A stretch of 11,800 bases of DNA, taken from positions 1 to 11,800 of the forward strand of contig JAADGA010000267.1 in assembly GCA_013152615.1 (NCBI GenBank), written 5' to 3'. The notes below the pieces were generated by a model, which saw only the letters and a program-made list of their open reading frames with translations, searched no databases and had not been told where the DNA came from. Both the position numbers and the translations under genes were made by a program. Shown piece after piece: positions 8,385 through 11,800 of this stretch (position 1 is its first letter; each line of letters begins with the position of its first letter). Origin of the DNA: Alphaproteobacteria bacterium (GTDB taxonomy: Bacteria; Pseudomonadota; Alphaproteobacteria; Sphingomonadales; Emcibacteraceae).

Positions 8385-8939
8385 ATGTCACCCATATCCG
8401 TCACCTGTCCCGTTTGCGGTGCAAAAATTCCCGACCCGCCGTCAGCCCAAGGCTATGCCTGCTGTTTCTGCGGGTTTGAACGGCGTTACGATCCTCAATC
8501 CGGGGTGAAAGCAATGATATCCGGGGGGTATCTTACGGATATTCCGCAACTGCTCACAATTAATCCGGTTGCCGAAATATATCTGGAAACGGCCCGGCCC
8601 CCGGCTCTGATCCAGCGCGATAACAAATATCCGGTCACCCTCATTACCCTGAGCCCGGATTATGTCGGGCTCAAGGCGGTGTGGTCCGATATGATGCTGC
8701 CGCTGCAGGAAGATCCGGCGGCATATTTCCGGCAGAAATTCCATCAACTGGCACCCGGCGGGCTATTATATCTGTCAACCCCGGTAAAACGCCGGTTTCG
8801 CAAAAGATATCCACTGTCCGCGCAGATTAATTTTTTTACATCGGGGAATATTATGTTTTTGCTGGAACAGCATGGTTTTAAGCTGTTGTGGCGTAAAGAC
8901 AGATTTGCCCCGCTTCTTAGAATCATCGCCCGGAAATGA
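8385..8939 (+). CDS. Small zinc-ribbon protein with partial methyltransferase-like C-terminal region
   Basis: I do not recognise a named family. The 184-residue product opens with a probable zinc ribbon, CPVC (8-11) and CCFC (26-29, with C26 and C29 as the second CxxC pair). Residues 83-184 resemble the second half of a class I SAM methyltransferase of the kind often fused to zinc ribbons: a hydrophobic strand PVTLITLS (83-90), LAPGGLLYLSTP (122-133), FFTSGNIMFLLEQHGF (150-165) and a closing strand LLRIIARK (177-184). The glycine-rich SAM-binding motif I and the strands around it are not seen. Only about 50 residues separate the ribbon from the first matching strand. It may be a pseudoenzyme, a shortened enzyme needing a partner, or an unrelated fold. 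A TTG at 8352 would add 11 residues. I prefer the ATG at 8385 because the zinc ribbon follows at once and a -10 element sits just before it. It is divergent from the olsB-like gene. Confidence 0.7.
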   Translation: MSPISVTCPVCGAKIPDPPSAQGYACCFCGFERRYDPQSGVKAMISGGYLTDIPQLLTINPVAEIYLETARPPALIQRDNKYPVTLITLSPDYVGLKAVWSDMMLPLQEDPAAYFRQKFHQLAPGGLLYLSTPVKRRFRKRYPLSAQINFFTSGNIMFLLEQHGFKLLWRKDRFAPLLRIIARK

Positions 8940-9044
8940 TGCTGCCGTCTGATCAAAAATATCCCGGAGCAACAGAATAGTTTGATGTTGCGCCCTGAAT
9001 ATGAGATGGATACGGTACGCAAGGGTTAATTAACAGGTTTCGCC

Positions 9045-9050
9045 TATTAT
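9045..9050 (+). promoter_or_regulatory. Candidate -10 element just upstream of the uracil-DNA glycosylase gene
   Basis: TATTAT (9045-9050) ends seven bases before the ATG at 9058, again placing the likely transcription start at the start codon. No Shine-Dalgarno precedes the ATG. The -35 region is poor: TTAACA at 9030-9035 is too close, with only a 9-bp spacer. The rest of the 8940-9057 gap holds a weak 5-bp dyad (GCAAC 8969-8973, GTTGC 8987-8991) and nothing else I can name. Confidence 0.3.
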
Positions 9051-9057
9051 AGATCAT

Positions 9058-9873
9058 ATGGAATATGTACCGGCAAAGATAGATAACGCGGCCATCGTTT
9101 CCGTACTCAGATGGTACGTGGATTCAGGCGTTGATGAATCCGGCGGTGATGAAACTGTGGATTATTTCGCACGGTCAGGACTGCCGGTGATACAGGGAAA
9201 ACCCGACCCGGTCGCCCCTGATCGCCAACAGACCCGGATAACCCCGGCGCTGCTTCCGGTCGGGGACATTGCCCGTGCGGCGCGGCAGCAGGCGGCAGCC
9301 TGCACGGATTTAGCCGAACTGCAGCAGATGATTGCTAATTTTGACGGCTGCCGACTCAAAAAAACCGCGACCCACACAGTTTTTGCCGATGGCAATCCGG
9401 ACAGTGATATCATGGTGATCGGTGACCTGCCCGGTGCCCGTGAAGACCGGCTGGGCAAGCCCTTCGCTGGTGAGAGCGGCCAGCTTCTTGACCGGATGTT
9501 TGCCGCGATTGGCCTTGAGCGGGCGCAGGATTTTTACCTCACCAATATCCTGCCATGGCGTCCGCCGGGCAACCGCAGTCCGACATCTGAGGAAATCACT
9601 ATCTGCCTGCCGTTTATCGAACGGCATATCGCGCTGTTTAACCCCGGCCTGATTATTCTGTTAGGCGGCCCGACAGACAATAATCTGCTCGGCTCCACCG
9701 CCAGCATTACCCGGCTGCGCGGTAAATGGCAGCGCTATGACCTGCAAGACCGTAAAATTCCGCTACGCACCCTGTTTCATCCGGCATATCTGCTGAAACA
9801 GCCCCGGGCCAAGGGCAATACCTGGCAGGATTTGCTGGCGATCAAGGCCAAAGCTGAAGAGGTATTATCATGA
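9058..9873 (+). CDS. Family 4-type uracil-DNA glycosylase
   Basis: The enzyme would remove uracil from DNA arising from cytosine deamination or dUTP incorporation, starting base excision repair. The 271-residue product has an N-terminal extension of about 93 residues. The catalytic domain shows FADGNPDSDIMVIGDLPG (109-126), where GDLPG stands for the usual GEAPG, then GKPFAGESGQLLDRM (133-147), TNILPWRPPGNRSPT (162-176), a lineage-like LGG (202-204), LRGKW (220-224) and the catalytic-loop motif FHPAYLL (240-246). Family 4 enzymes usually hold a 4Fe-4S cluster with four Cys. Here only C98 and C183 remain; the other two positions appear to be F95 and W167. I recall alphaproteobacterial homologues with the same pattern and the same N-terminal extension. 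The stop codon overlaps the start of the transglycosylase gene (ATGA). The exact activity is inferred. Confidence 0.9.
   Translation: MEYVPAKIDNAAIVSVLRWYVDSGVDESGGDETVDYFARSGLPVIQGKPDPVAPDRQQTRITPALLPVGDIARAARQQAAACTDLAELQQMIANFDGCRLKKTATHTVFADGNPDSDIMVIGDLPGAREDRLGKPFAGESGQLLDRMFAAIGLERAQDFYLTNILPWRPPGNRSPTSEEITICLPFIERHIALFNPGLIILLGGPTDNNLLGSTASITRLRGKWQRYDLQDRKIPLRTLFHPAYLLKQPRAKGNTWQDLLAIKAKAEEVLS
9856..9862 (+). promoter_or_regulatory. Strong ribosome-binding site deciding the slt start
   Basis: GAAGAGG lies seven bases before the ATG at 9870, inside the end of the glycosylase gene. It supports this start over the later in-frame ATG at 9894 (Met9), which has no such sequence. Confidence 0.7.
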
Positions 9874-11753
9874 TCCGGCCTGCCACCTGCCGGATGGTCC
9901 GGCGTTATCTGTTTATCCTGTTCGCGGTCATATTCTGGCCAACCGCGCTATTTGGTGCCGCGACTATTCCGTCCGCTGTTGTTCCCGCCCAACAGCGTTC
10001 GGTCCCTCTACAAACCGCGAGCCTTGCGGTACTGTCCCCGGCTGATGTCAGGCTGTATAAGCGCATCTTCAAGGTGCAGGCGAAGGGCAAGTGGAGCCGG
10101 GCCAACCGGCTGATCCGGCGTCTGCATAGCCGGATTTTAATGGGTCATGTTCTGTATCAGCGCTACATGCATCCGACCGCCTATCATTCGCGTTACCGCG
10201 AGCTGGCCAAATGGATGCTGAAATATTCAGACCTGCCCGAGGCCAAGAGAATCTATGCGCTGGCGAAAAAGAAGAATGGCGGCCGCAGCCGGGGACTGCA
10301 CAAGCCTGTCACCGCCCGGATCCGGAATTTTCCCGCCGACAAGCCGATGCGCCACCCGCGCCACCCGGTAAAAATCCCGGCAAAGCCGACCCCGGTCGTC
10401 CGGAGAATAATTCCTCCAAAACGCTATCATAAAAGAGCAGAGCGCATTGATATTCGTACTTTGAAAACAAGAATGAAACGCTATCTGCGCCGTCATGATC
10501 CCGAACGGGCAGAAAAAAGATTATGGGCGTTTGAACCGCTTAATCTGCTGTCGCCGCTGGAATTCAATAAATTGCTGGGGACAGTTGCCGCCGGTTATTT
10601 CTTTGACAACCGGGATGCCAAGGCGCTGGCGCTGGGGGATATCGCCGCAGATGGAGCCCGGGAGATAACCGCACAGCCGGACTGGATTGCAGGACTGGCA
10701 GCATGGCGGCTGGGTGATTGCATTCAGGCCGCCCAGCATTTCGCCAATGTCGCCTACTCCCCCGTTGCCGGCGACTGGACCGCGGCCGCCGGCGCATTCT
10801 GGGCCGCCCGCTCCTATCTGGTCTGTCGCGAGCCGGAGAAGGTCGCTAAATTATTGCAAAAGGCCGCCAGTTTTCCCCGGACATTTTATGGCCTGATTGC
10901 CGCGCGTCAAATCGGAAAAAGTTCCGGGCTCAGCTGGGCGGCACCGGCCTTTTCATGGCGCCATTATGACCTGATCAAAGATTTGCGGAGTGTGAAAAGG
11001 GCGATCGCCCTGACCCAGACCGGGAAAATAATGCTGGCCGACCTCGAGCTCAGTGATGCCTGGCGGCGAACACGGGGCAGCAAGCATGAGGCCCTGCTTG
11101 GTCTGGCGGCCCGTCTTGGTCTCGCCGGGACCCAGCTTAAAATCGGCAAAATTGAAGAACAAAAACGTATGATCGCCCTCGACAGTACGCTCTATCCGGT
11201 GCCTGATATGGAGCCGGATGGCGGATTTACCCTCGATCGTGCGCTGATATTCGCCATCATCCGTCAGGAATCCGAATTTAATGTCTGGGCCAAAAGTCAG
11301 GCCGGCGCCCGCGGATTGATGCAGGTCATGCCGCGGACCGCAAGCTATATTTCGCGTGACCGGACACTGCGCTTTTCCCGCCGGATCAAGCTCGACGACC
11401 CAACCTATAATATGGCGCTCGGTCAACAATATATCCAGACCATGCTGGGCAAGGGTTTTGCCGACGGTAATCTGTTCAAGACCCTGACCGCCTATGATGC
11501 CGGGCCGGGGAATTTGCGAAAATGGGAACGAAAAGTAAATTTTCAGGATGACCCGCTGCTGTTCATTGAATCGCTGCCGGTGCGCGAAACCCGCAATTAT
11601 ATTGAACGGGTAGTCAGCAACTTCTGGATTTACCGTATGCGTATGACCCAGTCCACCCAGTCGCTGGACGCCGTTGCCACCGGCGGCTGGCCGATGTATA
11701 TTGCCCAGGATATCAATAACACGAAAAGAAATCAGAACCATGCCACTCGATAA
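9870..11753 (+). CDS. slt: Soluble-type lytic murein transglycosylase (Slt family), exported
   Basis: These periplasmic enzymes cut the MurNAc-GlcNAc bond of peptidoglycan, leaving 1,6-anhydro ends, for wall growth and turnover. The 627-residue protein starts with a signal peptide: basic RMVRR (8-12), a hydrophobic run to about residue 30, and a likely cleavage site near FGA-A (28-31). A helical repeat region (about 55-135) is followed by a very basic, proline-rich stretch (about 134-190), then more superhelical repeats (about 200-430). The C-terminal goose-lysozyme-like SLT domain (about 453-595) shows the catalytic Glu467 in IIRQESEF, GARGLMQVMP (479-488) and AYDAGPGN (541-548), where most relatives have Asn in place of Asp543. 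Conserved RETRNYI follows at 572-578. The start shares ATGA with the glycosylase gene and has a strong ribosome-binding site. The end overlaps moaB by 14 bp. Annotation to the Slt70-like group is firm; the exact subtype is less so. Confidence 0.93.
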   Translation: MIRPATCRMVRRYLFILFAVIFWPTALFGAATIPSAVVPAQQRSVPLQTASLAVLSPADVRLYKRIFKVQAKGKWSRANRLIRRLHSRILMGHVLYQRYMHPTAYHSRYRELAKWMLKYSDLPEAKRIYALAKKKNGGRSRGLHKPVTARIRNFPADKPMRHPRHPVKIPAKPTPVVRRIIPPKRYHKRAERIDIRTLKTRMKRYLRRHDPERAEKRLWAFEPLNLLSPLEFNKLLGTVAAGYFFDNRDAKALALGDIAADGAREITAQPDWIAGLAAWRLGDCIQAAQHFANVAYSPVAGDWTAAAGAFWAARSYLVCREPEKVAKLLQKAASFPRTFYGLIAARQIGKSSGLSWAAPAFSWRHYDLIKDLRSVKRAIALTQTGKIMLADLELSDAWRRTRGSKHEALLGLAARLGLAGTQLKIGKIEEQKRMIALDSTLYPVPDMEPDGGFTLDRALIFAIIRQESEFNVWAKSQAGARGLMQVMPRTASYISRDRTLRFSRRIKLDDPTYNMALGQQYIQTMLGKGFADGNLFKTLTAYDAGPGNLRKWERKVNFQDDPLLFIESLPVRETRNYIERVVSNFWIYRMRMTQSTQSLDAVATGGWPMYIAQDINNTKRNQNHATR

Positions 11754-11800
11754 CAGCCGTGAATTTCAGCCGTTGAATATTGCCATTTTAACGGTTTCAG
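11740..11800 (+). CDS. moaB: Molybdenum cofactor biosynthesis protein B (MoaB), N-terminus only
   Basis: Only 20 codons lie in the window. They read MPLDNSREFQPLNIAILTVS, and the PLNIAILTVS strand matches the start of MoaB/MogA-type proteins, which bind molybdopterin and adenylylate it. The ATG overlaps the end of slt by 14 bp in another frame. A purine-rich AAAAGAA (11724-11730) precedes it. This suggests a single transcript with the glycosylase and slt genes. The call rests on a short stretch, so a related MoCF-domain protein is possible. Confidence 0.65.
   Translation, partial: MPLDNSREFQPLNIAILTVS

Noticed and set aside
9026..9033. TTAATTAA palindrome before the glycosylase gene, considered as an operator
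   Set aside because: An 8-bp A/T palindrome in an AT-leaning gap is expected by chance, and nothing else supports it.
10953..11741. Open frame of 262 codons on the minus strand, opposite slt
   Set aside because: It is the shadow of the SLT domain coding region, with no motif of its own.
1..11800. Search for defence islands, toxin-antitoxin pairs, CRISPR arrays, transposons and tRNA genes
   Set aside because: No terminal repeats, transposase or integrase motifs, spaced repeat arrays or cloverleaf patterns were seen. The genes are mostly housekeeping.

Overview
This window looks like chromosomal DNA from an alphaproteobacterium of moderate to slightly high GC content. The evidence is the protein signatures: an alphaproteobacterial-type family 4 uracil-DNA glycosylase with a long N-terminal extension, an OlsB-type acyltransferase, and a two-domain malic enzyme next to mutS and glnD. 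As I recall, that last neighbourhood is common in alphaproteobacteria. The genus cannot be named from the sequence. I see no mobile element, tRNA, rRNA, CRISPR array or phage gene. The antisense open frames are codon-bias shadows.

Layout. Positions 1-4715 (minus strand) hold mutS followed by glnD. The two genes overlap by 8 bp, and glnD runs off the left edge. Positions 4716-4941 form a divergent control region with a strikingly AT-rich core and two inverted repeats. Positions 4942-7221 (plus) encode the MaeB-type malic enzyme. Positions 7222-7388 are a short convergent gap with a triple 13-bp direct repeat. Positions 7389-8240 (minus) encode an OlsB-like ornithine lipid acyltransferase. Positions 8241-8384 are a divergent promoter region. 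Positions 8385-8939 (plus) encode a small zinc-ribbon protein with what looks like the C-terminal half of a methyltransferase fold. Positions 9058-11800 (plus) are a tightly packed run: uracil-DNA glycosylase, a Slt-type lytic transglycosylase (ATGA overlap), and the first 20 codons of moaB (14-bp overlap).

Functionally the genes are mostly housekeeping. They cover DNA repair (MutS, uracil-DNA glycosylase), nitrogen sensing (GlnD), C4/acetyl-CoA metabolism (MaeB), membrane lipid synthesis (OlsB-like), peptidoglycan turnover (Slt) and molybdenum cofactor synthesis (MoaB). Overlapping genes suggest two translationally coupled transcripts, mutS-glnD and udg-slt-moaB.

I did not find a clearly new multi-gene system. 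The points most worth checking are: the zinc-ribbon protein that seems to lack the SAM-binding half of a methyltransferase; a promoter placed so that this gene would make a leaderless mRNA, with a second similar case at the glycosylase gene; loss of two of the four canonical iron-sulfur cysteines in the glycosylase; an in-frame 15-bp tandem repeat just before the MutS ATPase domain; and the AT-rich mutS/maeB control region.
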